From the NCBI GenBank assembly GCA_013288145.1, contig JABDCJ010000016.1, forward strand, positions 1 through 40,598: a stretch of 40,598 nt of DNA, read 5' to 3'. Under the pieces are notes generated by a model. It ran no database searches. It was given only the letters and a program-made list of their open reading frames with translations, and was not told the origin of the DNA. The position numbers and the translations under genes are program-made. Source of the stretch: Nitrososphaerota archaeon (GTDB taxonomy: Archaea > Thermoproteota > Nitrososphaeria > Nitrososphaerales > CADDZS01). Positions 1 to 8,193 of the stretch are shown here, piece by piece. How positions within the stretch are numbered: the first letter of the stretch is position 1; each line of letters starts with the position of its first letter.

Positions 1-244
1 TAGCCAGTTCTGTTTTAAGAATCTCTGCCTTTTGCTTGTAGTGCGAGATCTTTTCGTAAGCGGCAAGCAGATCTTTAGGGGTATAACTCCCTAAATCACA
101 TTCTACCTGAATTTCAAGAAATTCAATCTCAATAGAAATCTCGACAACATCTCGGTCGAGTTCAAAAAGTGGAAGATTATGCGCCTTCTCTCGAAGTGAT
201 ATTAGGTCTAGATCGAGTTTGTTCTCTCTGTTAAATTTGGACAT
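1..244 (-). CDS. Hypothetical protein, N-terminal part, cut by the window edge
   Basis: Reading leftward from ATG at 244 the frame stays open for 81 codons to the window edge, so only the N-terminus is seen. It starts MSKFNRENKLDLDL and is rich in charged residues and leucine, with predicted amphipathic helices (for example EISIEIEFLEIQVE at about residues 37-50) and a lysine-rich helix near the edge. There is no Shine-Dalgarno-like sequence; an AT-rich ATTAAT lies about 35 bases upstream and could be a promoter. I do not recognise the family. It could be a small coiled-coil protein. The coding call rests only on the open frame and its amino-acid character. Confidence 0.5.
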   Translation of the reverse strand, partial: MSKFNRENKLDLDLISLREKAHNLPLFELDRDVVEISIEIEFLEIQVECDLGSYTPKDLLAAYEKISHYKQKAEILKTELA

Positions 245-1129
245 GTTGCGAAGGAGTGGAAAGGCCAATTTTTTCGAGTATTAATCACTGATAGAAGAAT
301 CATCTAGTCAAAAGATCCGGACCCTAAGGTTCTGCACAATCTCTGTCGTTCTGGAGCAAAAACTTTTGACTGTCTAAAATCGTCGGTCGAAGAGAGTCAA
401 GCAGATCCTATTCCCATCTTATCCGAACTTATTCTTTCACCAGTCGTTCAGTTAGGTAGTTCTGTTTGGTTATCCTTGAGTGTGTTATTCATACGAGCTC
501 AAGGTGACACAATATATGAAAGCGGAGATCAGAAAACTGGTTTTATAAGGAGCCCAAAATTTTCAGTTTAGGACGATCATTTCGTAAACCGACCTCGGAC
601 ATTCCTTATGAACACCTGTAGGCGGCTTGCCGATAACGGCAGAATGAAGTTCGTCCTCAAAAATTGGTTGATTACACGATTTGCATGAAGCAAGCATTAT
701 TCTCAAAGCGGATCAACAGAGTCTAGTGGTTACTTAAGTCTTGAAACTCGGAGAAGTTTGTATTATAGCTGCATTGGTTGTTCCCTATCGTGGTGCAATT
801 TTCTCTTTGAAAGGTGTCATCCCAATCTACTCTATTCCGAACCCGTGTGGGACGCACCTTATCCCAATTGTACAAGATATTGTGTCACATTTCATTAGGT
901 TAAGATTAGAATTTCGCGAGAAGTGTGGTTTTGACGGGGAGATAAGCTACCTGTTCTGGACACAAACAATTCTTATGCTTGAGCTCTAATTTGGACAGCC
1001 ATTCTGAAACTATCCTTCTTTAGTATGTTAGGGCTGTTCTGGAAGGATTTGGAAACGCGCACCTACCGTAAGGCACTATCTACATGAATGGAGGTCCCCA
1101 AGATCTTCCTAAATGAGAATTCTAGACCT
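245..1129. other. Gene-poor stretch, no convincing gene
   Basis: No tRNA-like fold, terminator or repeat was spotted by eye. The longest open frame is 741-989 (+), 82 codons from a TTG, with a composition unlike neighbouring proteins, no recognisable motif and no upstream signal; I leave it out as a gene. The AT-rich TATA-like CACAATATATG near 509-519 could be a promoter with no clear gene behind it. The stretch separates the leftmost gene from the 3' end of herA and may be decayed sequence or hold an RNA I cannot detect. Confidence 0.4.
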
Positions 1130-2644
1130 CTACTGAACTTCCGGCGCCGCAAGCAAGAGTTTCCTGCCATTGGATGTTCTGTTGAAGAATTTCTTTGTCT
1201 GACCCATTGCAAGAAACTTTGACTCACCGACTTTCACCAGCATCGGAAGATCTGATACAACTTTACCGAGAATCAAACAATGCCTGCGAGGCAGCGTCCT
1301 CACGATAGACCTTATTGTATCCGAGTCTGCGGTAGAGGCTCTTGCGATCATGTCCAAGTCGGTTTCGTTTGTGAAATTGAAGAGAAAGATATTGTCGGCC
1401 TGCCGGTAAATTCCGTCGTTTATCGCGTCCGGCTGGTTTGTTATCAAAGTAGTGAAAATTCCAAAGTGGCGCATCCTGGTCACAATGTCGTCCCAGTAAG
1501 TCTCTCTGAGGTACAGGTGTGCTTCCTCTGCAAAAAGAAAAACTGGTGGAATCAGCTCCCTTTCAAGTAATTGGACTAGCTTGCTGAGCATGATTTCTAC
1601 TACAATTTTCTTGGTAAGAGAGGACGATTTTTTCAACGAGATAACTATCGCGCCTCCTCTGGGCAGCAGAGATTTCATGAGGTCGTCGACCCGGACTCCT
1701 TCGTCCTTTGTTCTTGCAAACACTCCCGAATTTCTCATTGTCTGAAACCTGGAAAAAAGTGCGTCTTTCACCAGCTCATTTCCGCGCCAGTTCTGGATTG
1801 CTTCCGAGAGTCCATCCATATTGTACCTGTCCGTGTGCTCGAGAGCTTGAATGATGCGAATGAATTCGCGCAGCGAGGCGCTCGGAGAATCCAAGACGTG
1901 CTGCATCAGGGAGATCAGGCTGAACTCTCCGAGGTAATCCAGCGCAAACTTCAGGGTCCTTCCCGGCTCCAGCGTAACTATTCGATCCGAAAGCTCGTTT
2001 TTCGAACCGTCCTTGTTCATCCCGAGGCCCTCGTACTCGTTGTTCAGGTCGAATATTATTACAACTGCGCCGCTTGCAACAAGAGAGCTTGCAAGTATCT
2101 TTGAGAGGTGGGACTTGCCTGACTCTTTCTTGCCTGTGATTATTGTAAGATTGCCGTCGATCGCCTCTCCGAGCACGGTAAACGACTCTCCGTCCCGCGT
2201 CGTTCCTATCTTGATCTGTGCCGACCCGGTTTGTCCCGCAAGATCAAGCAGCTTAGATTGAGATATTTTTCTTACTCGCGATCGCGTTCTCGAGGGAAGC
2301 CAAGATACGTTGGGAATCATCAGTCCATTTTGAACGCTTCCGCGTATCTTGCACTTCAGAAGGCGCATGTCTTTGATCATCTGCGAAACGCTGGAGATTT
2401 CGAATGGATCCAGCTCCGTTCCGGAAGCGCTTGCCTCTATGATCTGCTCGCGAATAATGTCTTCGGTAAGAGATTGGCTGGGAATGTAAGTTTCTTCAAA
2501 GACCTGTATTATTACGGAGCCGGTCCCGGAGGTATCGACAATCTCAAGATAATCGCCCTGGTAGACACTCTCGGAGGGCAGCGCGACTATCGAGATCTGA
2601 TCTCCTTCCTTTTCGAGGATCTTCATTTTCTCAACTCTAGACAA
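1130..2644 (-). CDS. herA: HerA, DNA helicase/translocase of the HerA-NurA end-resection machine
   Basis: This is a hexameric ATP-driven DNA pump that works with NurA, Mre11 and Rad50 to resect double-strand ends for recombination. The 504 residues match the family in length and layout. A HAS-barrel-like N-terminus covers residues 15-60, Walker A is GKKESGKS (171-178), Walker B is VFLFAEEAH (368-376), and a TNQP sensor-like motif is at 402-405. The start overlaps the end of nurA by 8 bases, so the two are translationally coupled. The 5'-most start is a TTG at 2644; an ATG at 2626 (Met7) is an alternative. The gene ends in TAG. The identification is firm from motifs plus the nurA partner. Confidence 0.93.
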   Translation of the reverse strand: MSRVEKMKILEKEGDQISIVALPSESVYQGDYLEIVDTSGTGSVIIQVFEETYIPSQSLTEDIIREQIIEASASGTELDPFEISSVSQMIKDMRLLKCKIRGSVQNGLMIPNVSWLPSRTRSRVRKISQSKLLDLAGQTGSAQIKIGTTRDGESFTVLGEAIDGNLTIITGKKESGKSHLSKILASSLVASGAVVIIFDLNNEYEGLGMNKDGSKNELSDRIVTLEPGRTLKFALDYLGEFSLISLMQHVLDSPSASLREFIRIIQALEHTDRYNMDGLSEAIQNWRGNELVKDALFSRFQTMRNSGVFARTKDEGVRVDDLMKSLLPRGGAIVISLKKSSSLTKKIVVEIMLSKLVQLLERELIPPVFLFAEEAHLYLRETYWDDIVTRMRHFGIFTTLITNQPDAINDGIYRQADNIFLFNFTNETDLDMIARASTADSDTIRSIVRTLPRRHCLILGKVVSDLPMLVKVGESKFLAMGQTKKFFNRTSNGRKLLLAAPEVQ

Positions 2645-3668
2645 GCTTTCCGAGAATCGTCGCTCGCAGATCGTCAGAGGGTATGTGGATCAGCCCGTAC
2701 TTTCTAGAAAGGTAGCTGCGAACTGAGGATACCGTGGACGAATCAAAAACGGAGAGATGGTGCGCCAGCCTCAAAGTTTCGGGATAGCCCCGGAAAAATA
2801 GATCGTTCCTTTTTAGATCGGCAAGCAAGTCAGGATCTTCTTCAGAATTTCGCCTCGATGAATCAATTCTAAACACAGAAGAGTTTGGCGAAAACTTTGC
2901 AACAAGAATTCTAGCTTCCGTTGTGGGGAAAAACAATCTTACCGTGTCTGTAATGTCAAAAAAAGTCTCCGAGCTCCCGACATTCTGCAGAAGGTTTGCC
3001 GCGCTTGAAACAATTCTGAGTACAGAGCTCTTTCCGATGCCGACAATTTGATTTTCGTTTTCTTCCGCCGCAGATTCTAGCTCTCGTAGTCCTTGTCCTT
3101 TTGTTTCTAGTGAAGAACTCTTCAGCGATCCATCCACAAGGAGGATAGACCCTGAATTGATCTTTGCTGACAGAATTTGCGCCGAACGCTCCAATTTGAT
3201 TCGGATGAATCGCTCGGCTAAACCATTATCAGATGAGATTGCCCTAACAGCCCGCTGTGGAAGGACCCCCCTGAGCTGTTCAGAAAGGTACTTCATCGTC
3301 ATGTAAAAAATGAAAGGGCCTGCGCGGTAGTAACGAGCAATTTTTGATCCCTTTGCGCTCACAACAGCTACTCGTCCAGCGAAAATCGCTCCTTGCTCTG
3401 TCTCCCCGATCAATACGCAGGATGAATCAATCGCGATAATTTGTTTTTCCCTGGATTCAGAAGAAAAGCTCCTGATCTGGTAAGGACTCTCGCCCGACGG
3501 TGATTCGAGATTTTGAAGAGGGATTGCTTCCTTGGCAAAATCTGACCGGAAAAACACCTTCATGCCGGATAGTGTTGAAAGCGAAGCCTCGTGATTGTCG
3601 GCCAACGATTCGAGGTCAAAAAGTGGAGGAGTTTCAATCTGTGGAACAATATTTAATTGATTGTTCAT
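2637..3668 (-). CDS. nurA: NurA, 5'-3' nuclease partner of HerA
   Basis: NurA is a toroidal nuclease that binds HerA and degrades the 5' strand at DNA breaks. Counted from the longest frame (start 3725), the catalytic acidic motifs are AIDSS (98-102) and LVDGSL (196-201), and the C-terminus has the family's GYPETLRLAHHLSVF segment. Four in-frame ATGs lie at 3725, 3719, 3695 and 3668. I chose 3668 because a TATA-like AATATTTATT sits at 3701-3710, which would place the transcript start near 3679 and make the upstream codons promoter sequence. It is followed by overlapping herA. The promoter appears to be shared with the divergent gene at 3750. Confidence 0.9.
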   Translation of the reverse strand: MNNQLNIVPQIETPPLFDLESLADNHEASLSTLSGMKVFFRSDFAKEAIPLQNLESPSGESPYQIRSFSSESREKQIIAIDSSCVLIGETEQGAIFAGRVAVVSAKGSKIARYYRAGPFIFYMTMKYLSEQLRGVLPQRAVRAISSDNGLAERFIRIKLERSAQILSAKINSGSILLVDGSLKSSSLETKGQGLRELESAAEENENQIVGIGKSSVLRIVSSAANLLQNVGSSETFFDITDTVRLFFPTTEARILVAKFSPNSSVFRIDSSRRNSEEDPDLLADLKRNDLFFRGYPETLRLAHHLSVFDSSTVSSVRSYLSRKYGLIHIPSDDLRATILGKLV

Positions 3669-3700
3669 GATGCGCAACAGTAGCGATGACCTCATGTTGT

Positions 3701-3710
3701 AATAAATATT
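3701..3710. promoter_or_regulatory. Probable bidirectional TATA box between nurA and the gene at 3750
   Basis: AATAAATATT is close to self-complementary and reads as a TATA box on both strands. With the usual spacing of about 26 bases it gives starts near 3732 for the rightward gene (ATG 3750) and near 3679 for nurA (ATG 3668). The string TGCGCAACA appears on each side (3671-3679 and 3710-3718) as a direct repeat that could be a regulator site. This is inference from position and composition. Confidence 0.45.
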
Positions 3711-3749
3711 GCGCAACATGTTCATTTAACAATTGAGCAATAGCACCAA

Positions 3750-4187
3750 ATGTCAGAGAAAAAGACAATCACAGTGAAGCTGAAGAAAGCAGGCTGGGAG
3801 GTAGAAATCACCTGCGAAGAGGATCAGCTGCAAAAGGCAATTGAAAGCGTTCTCTCGTCGTTGACCTCAATTCCGCAGAATGCTCCTCTTGCTTCCCCTT
3901 TGATGGATGAGAGATCCGAGGCGGGATCGAAGAAGACAGTCAGGGGTTTGATCTTGGAGCTCTGGAACGAATCCTGGTTTTCAGAAGCCAGAGCTCTATC
4001 CGAAGTTCATGAAGAGATTGCGAGGAGAGGTTATCACTACGATAAATCTGCCGTGTCCCACTCTCTAACCGACCTTGTAAAGGAAGGAGTTTTGAGTAGA
4101 CAGGGAGATGCAAGGAATTATGCGTATATTCAGAAAAAGCCCCCTCAAGGCGGGCCGATATCATCCGGCTTGCCCTCGAATGGATAA
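3750..4187 (+). CDS. Small protein with beta/alpha N-terminus and winged-helix-like C-terminus
   Basis: The 145 residues split into two parts. The N-terminal segment TITVKLKKAGWEVEITCEED followed by an amphipathic helix ending SVLSSL (to about residue 38) looks like a beta hairpin plus helix. After a linker, residues 65-130 carry helix-turn-helix-like pattern: VRGLILELW, then HEEIARRGYHYDKSAVSHSLTDLVKEGVLSR, then an ARNYAYI wing. A DNA-binding role is therefore likely. The same order is seen in the convergent gene at 4199-4723, so the two may be distant paralogues. It diverges from nurA over a shared AT-rich box. No specific function can be assigned. Confidence 0.75.
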   Translation: MSEKKTITVKLKKAGWEVEITCEEDQLQKAIESVLSSLTSIPQNAPLASPLMDERSEAGSKKTVRGLILELWNESWFSEARALSEVHEEIARRGYHYDKSAVSHSLTDLVKEGVLSRQGDARNYAYIQKKPPQGGPISSGLPSNG

Positions 4188-4198
4188 GAATATGTCCG

Positions 4199-4723
4199 CT
4201 ATTTTTTCGTGAGCAGATTGGACAGCCAATCTATCCCGATCGTGCTTATCTTGAACTGGGATTTGTCCTCGATCGATTCTTTTGTAACGTATCCCACTTT
4301 CGCGAGTTCGCTCAAACGCGAGCTGAGCGACTTTGGGTTGAGGGACGTCGTCTCTTGAAGTAATGACAGGCTTAGCCATGGAGTTAATCCCGCGCGAGTC
4401 TCGCTAGCTATTCTCTGGGCGACGAGCTGCAACGCGATCAATTCTTTGTCACTATATTTCGCCTGCTCTCCAACAATTCGAGGACCTTCCGGAGTTATGC
4501 GAACCTGATCTTTGAACTTTTCAACAAGATCTTTGATGCTGAAATTCATTGAAAGTTTCTTTGCCAGATCAATTTCCGGAATGGTTTTTGAAATGAAATT
4601 GTTTATCGATTGTAGCACAACTTCCGGCGAGCCTGAAAATTCAGCTTTAGTGCCGCCTAGCGTCACCGTTACAACCAGCCTGTCGTTTCTCTCTGGCGTC
4701 TGTTGTTTTGATTCTTCTGACAA
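4199..4723 (-). CDS. Small protein with beta/alpha N-terminus and winged-helix-like C-terminus
   Basis: The 174-residue product has a hairpin-plus-helix N-terminus (LVVTVTLGGTKAEFSGSPEV then VLQSINNFISK) and a C-terminal region with a winged-helix pattern (LSLLQETTSLNPKSLSSRLSELAKVGYVTKE, about 120-150). A middle segment SIKDLVEKFKDQV resembles a linker helix. Its layout mirrors the gene at 3750. It lies 30 bases downstream of gatE on the chromosome map but begins after the gatE frame on the opposite side: gatE ends at 4754 and this gene starts at 4723, so it may be the third gene of a gatD-gatE operon. It ends in TAG. Likely DNA-binding, function unknown. Confidence 0.8.
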   Translation of the reverse strand: MSEESKQQTPERNDRLVVTVTLGGTKAEFSGSPEVVLQSINNFISKTIPEIDLAKKLSMNFSIKDLVEKFKDQVRITPEGPRIVGEQAKYSDKELIALQLVAQRIASETRAGLTPWLSLSLLQETTSLNPKSLSSRLSELAKVGYVTKESIEDKSQFKISTIGIDWLSNLLTKK

Positions 4724-4753
4724 TTATTCCTGCGGCCCCTTCTGATACATCGA

Positions 4754-6718
4754 TTATTTTTGCTTTAATGAAGCTAGACGTGCCGAAAGAGCTTCGCTCA
4801 CTTCCTTTCCATCCACTTTGCCTCGCACCTTTTGCATTACCTTGCCCATCAAGGTACTTCTGGCTCCATCGACACCTTTTGTCCGAATGAGCTCCGCGTT
4901 CTGTGACAATATCTCGTCTATGATCTTCTGAAGGTCTTCATTGGCGATTTTTGCGAAGCCTGTCTTTTTCAAGATCTCTTCGAATGGTATATTCGGCTCA
5001 GATGCCATCGCTCTCAATATTTCCAGTATGGCTTCCTTTGCAAATTTACCTTCTTTTAGAGAAGCAAACATTTGGAGGAGCGCCTCATCCTGAAGTGAAT
5101 CCACGTCTGATCCTGAACGTGAGAGCTGAAGAAAAGTATCAATCAGCGTCGATGCTACTAGGGTTGGGGATAATCCAGTCTCTGAAACTATTTTCTCAAA
5201 TAACAGCCTTCGGTCAGAGTCAAAAAGTGGTTCTCCTAACTGTCTTGGAAGGCTGTATTTTGTTGAGAATTCCGACACGAGAGTTTCCCACGGTTTTGGG
5301 ACCTGCCCTTTCAGCGAACGCAGCTCTTCTGGCGTCACCTGGATAAGGGGAATATCGGTCTCAGGATACATCCGAGCGGAGCCGGGGCGCGGTCTCAAAA
5401 ATGATGTTTCCCCGTCTAGGTTCGCCCCTCTCGTTTCCGCGGGAACCCCAGATAGCGAAGCTCTGATTCTGAGAATCAACGCATCGGCAACATTTCGAGT
5501 CTTTGACGATCGCCCTGCGACGAGAACGAATGCATCCATGTCATTCAACCCGAACGCTGCGCGAAGGCGTGCTACCTCCTCAGCTGTGATCCCATAGTTG
5601 GGCAGCTCATCCGAATGGAATACTCCGCCAAGGCCGTACGATTTTGCAATCGCGCCGAGCTCCTTTCCCAGTCTAGCGTGGAATTCATTTTCTTTCCCAA
5701 AAAAACCCGCAAAGTCTTTGACGACTATGCAGATCACGTTTGAAGATTTTTCGGAAGAGAGCGATTTCAAAAGGATCTTGGAAGACGTATCCTTGAAAAT
5801 ATCAGTTGCAACGTGTTCTGAAATAACAAGATCATTTCCGATCTTTTCTCTAATCTCTTTAGCCAGATCGAAAAAGAATTTCTGCCTTGCCGCTTCGTAA
5901 GTTATGACTTTTCTAAATTGATCTAGGCGCTGGACACCCTTTACTTCGATGACACTACCGCCCATGACCGAGACATTGAGATCTTGCCTGATCGTTCCTA
6001 TTCCTCTAGCCACTCGACCGGTTGACCTCATCAGTTTACCGAGTGTCATCGCTGCTTCTTCAGCATCTTCCGGGGATCCCTCGATTGGCGCAAGCGCAAC
6101 TTCGACCAATGGACTTCCGAGACGATCTAGGGCATAAGTCCTTTCACCGGTCCCGACGCTCCCATCTGCTTTGACAGCACGTGCAGCGTCCTCTTCAATG
6201 CTTATTGTCTGGACTGCGACTCTCTTGTCCTTTCCAAATTTGAGATAACCTCCCAGGGCGACAACCGCGGTACGCTGAAAGCCAGAAGTGTTTGATCCGT
6301 CCACAACTATTTTTCTCATAACGTGGATTTCGTCAATCACGCGAGATTCAAGAGCCAGTGCGAATATCAGCGAGGTTTCTAATGCTTCCCGACTAATTGG
6401 ATGGGGCGGCTCCTCATCAGATTCAACTAGGCAGCTCGAATCGATTGGAGCTAAATAATTCACGATTACTTCTCTTCTAGATTCGAACTGTGCCGCGACG
6501 TCAAACTCGCCGAGTTCCGAAGTTACAGCCCGAAGCACTCGGGTGAAAGTGGGACTCTTCGAAAGGTCCGGCTCCTCGTATTCCTCACTGAAAGGATAAC
6601 ATGCGCAGAATAATTTCGTTGGGGTCGCAAGCTGTTGATGTATTTCTAGACCTATTTTCAGGCCGATTGTTTTCAGATCAAAGGATTTGTTGTCCTCTTT
6701 TTGACTCTTGACCATCAC
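4754..6718 (-). CDS. gatE: Glu-tRNA(Gln) amidotransferase subunit E
   Basis: GatE is the tRNA-binding kinase/transamidase subunit of the archaeal GatDE complex, which converts Glu-tRNA(Gln) to Gln-tRNA(Gln) with ammonia from GatD. The 654-residue protein opens with the GatB/GatE signature KIGLEIHQQL (21-30) followed by a zinc-site-like LFCACYPF. It carries the family's acidic ladder ETDIPLIQVTPEEL in its second half and a helical YqeY-like tail ending in the KVMQKVRGKVDG segment, which recognises tRNA. It follows gatD by 22 bases and so is co-transcribed with it. Length and motif order are normal. It ends in TAA. Confidence 0.95.
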   Translation of the reverse strand: MMVKSQKEDNKSFDLKTIGLKIGLEIHQQLATPTKLFCACYPFSEEYEEPDLSKSPTFTRVLRAVTSELGEFDVAAQFESRREVIVNYLAPIDSSCLVESDEEPPHPISREALETSLIFALALESRVIDEIHVMRKIVVDGSNTSGFQRTAVVALGGYLKFGKDKRVAVQTISIEEDAARAVKADGSVGTGERTYALDRLGSPLVEVALAPIEGSPEDAEEAAMTLGKLMRSTGRVARGIGTIRQDLNVSVMGGSVIEVKGVQRLDQFRKVITYEAARQKFFFDLAKEIREKIGNDLVISEHVATDIFKDTSSKILLKSLSSEKSSNVICIVVKDFAGFFGKENEFHARLGKELGAIAKSYGLGGVFHSDELPNYGITAEEVARLRAAFGLNDMDAFVLVAGRSSKTRNVADALILRIRASLSGVPAETRGANLDGETSFLRPRPGSARMYPETDIPLIQVTPEELRSLKGQVPKPWETLVSEFSTKYSLPRQLGEPLFDSDRRLLFEKIVSETGLSPTLVASTLIDTFLQLSRSGSDVDSLQDEALLQMFASLKEGKFAKEAILEILRAMASEPNIPFEEILKKTGFAKIANEDLQKIIDEILSQNAELIRTKGVDGARSTLMGKVMQKVRGKVDGKEVSEALSARLASLKQK

Positions 6719-6740
6719 CGACCATAATCTCCATTGATAC

Positions 6741-8090
6741 TTATCGTGTTGAAAGAGGAATTCTCAAACTGAACTCCCCGAGGAAATTGGTCAGCATTAA
6801 CTCGCTCGTTTCTTCGAAGTTTCCCAAAACCCATGAGAGCTTGGCAAAGGCAGTCTCTGCAAACATGTTTTCGAGTGGAACTGCTCCAGCCTGGATCAAA
6901 TCTCTACCTGTATCGTAAACATTCAGGTCGACATGACCCCAGATACATTGGGATGTCATTCCAACGAAGATGCCGCTTTTCACCAGATCGGCGATTACTC
7001 CAACAGTTAGGTCAGATACATGACCCAGTCCCGTTCCTTCGATTATTATGCCTCGGATTCCATTCTCTACCAGATGACTCAGGACACTGGGATCAAACCC
7101 AGGATGAAATTTGACAAGCGCGACATTCTTGTCGAATTTTGTCCTGAGCCTGAAGCGATCAGAGCGATGATTGTCTTCTTTCGGGAGTTCATAGTTTTCG
7201 TTCCACTTTATTTCTGACGCGTTTTCAACGGTTGCAACAAGTGGAGCATCAATGGACTGGAACGCATCACGCCTGCTGGTGTGGTTTTTTCTTACCCTGG
7301 TACCCGCGTGAATCGCAATGCTCTGATCATTTTCGATCAGGTGCATTGCGACATAGACTCCGGGCCTCTTCGATTCCAGAGCGAATAGTGCCGCAGATCT
7401 CAGATTCAAAGCGGCATCAGATGACGGTCGATCCGAAGATCTCTGTGCACCGACCACGACTACGGGAATTTCAAACCCCATTAAGGAAAAGCTGAGCGCT
7501 GCCGAGGTATAGGCGAGAGTATCTGTTCCCATCATCACCACAACACCATCTGAATTCTTAGAACGCGCGAGCTCAATTATTCTCGAAGAAAGGACACTCC
7601 AATCCGAGGGAGTCATGTTTTCGCTGTAGATGGAAAAGACAACTTCTGGATGAATAACGGCAAGATGGTCCAGTTCGGGCACAGTCAGATAGAGATCAGA
7701 CGCCGACAGTGCTGGATAAACCGCGCCGGTACGGTAATCCACTCGGCTCGCAATCGTTCCTCCCGTGCTAACAAGTAGGAGATTTTTCTTTCTTAGAGAT
7801 GAGTCTTCTGAATGCCCTCGAGCGGTCGTTGAATCTATTTTCTCCTCCTGCTTGCTATCTTGAATCGGTCTCATCGATTTCACAGAGTTCACCTGGAGAC
7901 CAATGTTGTAGCCGGACTTTAACTTGAGAACGATGTGAGCATCATCCGCATACTCGTATCGAGGTACAATAAGTCCCCTAGTTTCCAATTCATCAGTTGT
8001 GACAACTTCGACCATCTGCCCAGCTTTGACGCCGTACTTTCTAAGCACGTGCAGCGCAGAACCTCTGTAGCCCTCGGTACTTTCTTCCAC
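6741..8090 (-). CDS. gatD: Glu-tRNA(Gln) amidotransferase subunit D (asparaginase-like)
   Basis: GatD hydrolyses an amide donor to supply ammonia to GatE. The 449-residue protein has an N-terminal small barrel (residues 20-75: AGQMVEVVTT...VLKLKSGYNIGL) and then the type-I asparaginase fold, with catalytic TGGTIAS (109-115) and GTDTLAYTSAAL (188-199). The start is GTG at 8090, supported by an AGGAGA Shine-Dalgarno-like sequence about 9 bases upstream. No ATG start exists before the barrel. It is the first gene of a gatD-gatE operon, possibly continuing into the small gene at 4723. Confidence 0.95.
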   Translation of the reverse strand: MEESTEGYRGSALHVLRKYGVKAGQMVEVVTTDELETRGLIVPRYEYADDAHIVLKLKSGYNIGLQVNSVKSMRPIQDSKQEEKIDSTTARGHSEDSSLRKKNLLLVSTGGTIASRVDYRTGAVYPALSASDLYLTVPELDHLAVIHPEVVFSIYSENMTPSDWSVLSSRIIELARSKNSDGVVVMMGTDTLAYTSAALSFSLMGFEIPVVVVGAQRSSDRPSSDAALNLRSAALFALESKRPGVYVAMHLIENDQSIAIHAGTRVRKNHTSRRDAFQSIDAPLVATVENASEIKWNENYELPKEDNHRSDRFRLRTKFDKNVALVKFHPGFDPSVLSHLVENGIRGIIIEGTGLGHVSDLTVGVIADLVKSGIFVGMTSQCIWGHVDLNVYDTGRDLIQAGAVPLENMFAETAFAKLSWVLGNFEETSELMLTNFLGEFSLRIPLSTR

Positions 8091-8193
8091 GGAATCGTCT
8101 CTCCTAAGAATGCTAGCAACTAGCAGGCGTGTAAAGAAATGTATTTCAGGTTTCCACGAGTCGATCGAGGAAACCTGAACTCTTTGTGAGCGG

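Noticed and set aside
741..989. 82-codon open frame in the gene-poor left region
   Set aside because: TTG start, no motif, odd composition and no promoter or ribosome-binding signal; could be chance.
2231..2707. 158-codon plus-strand frame
   Set aside because: Antisense to well-supported herA and nurA; no motif.
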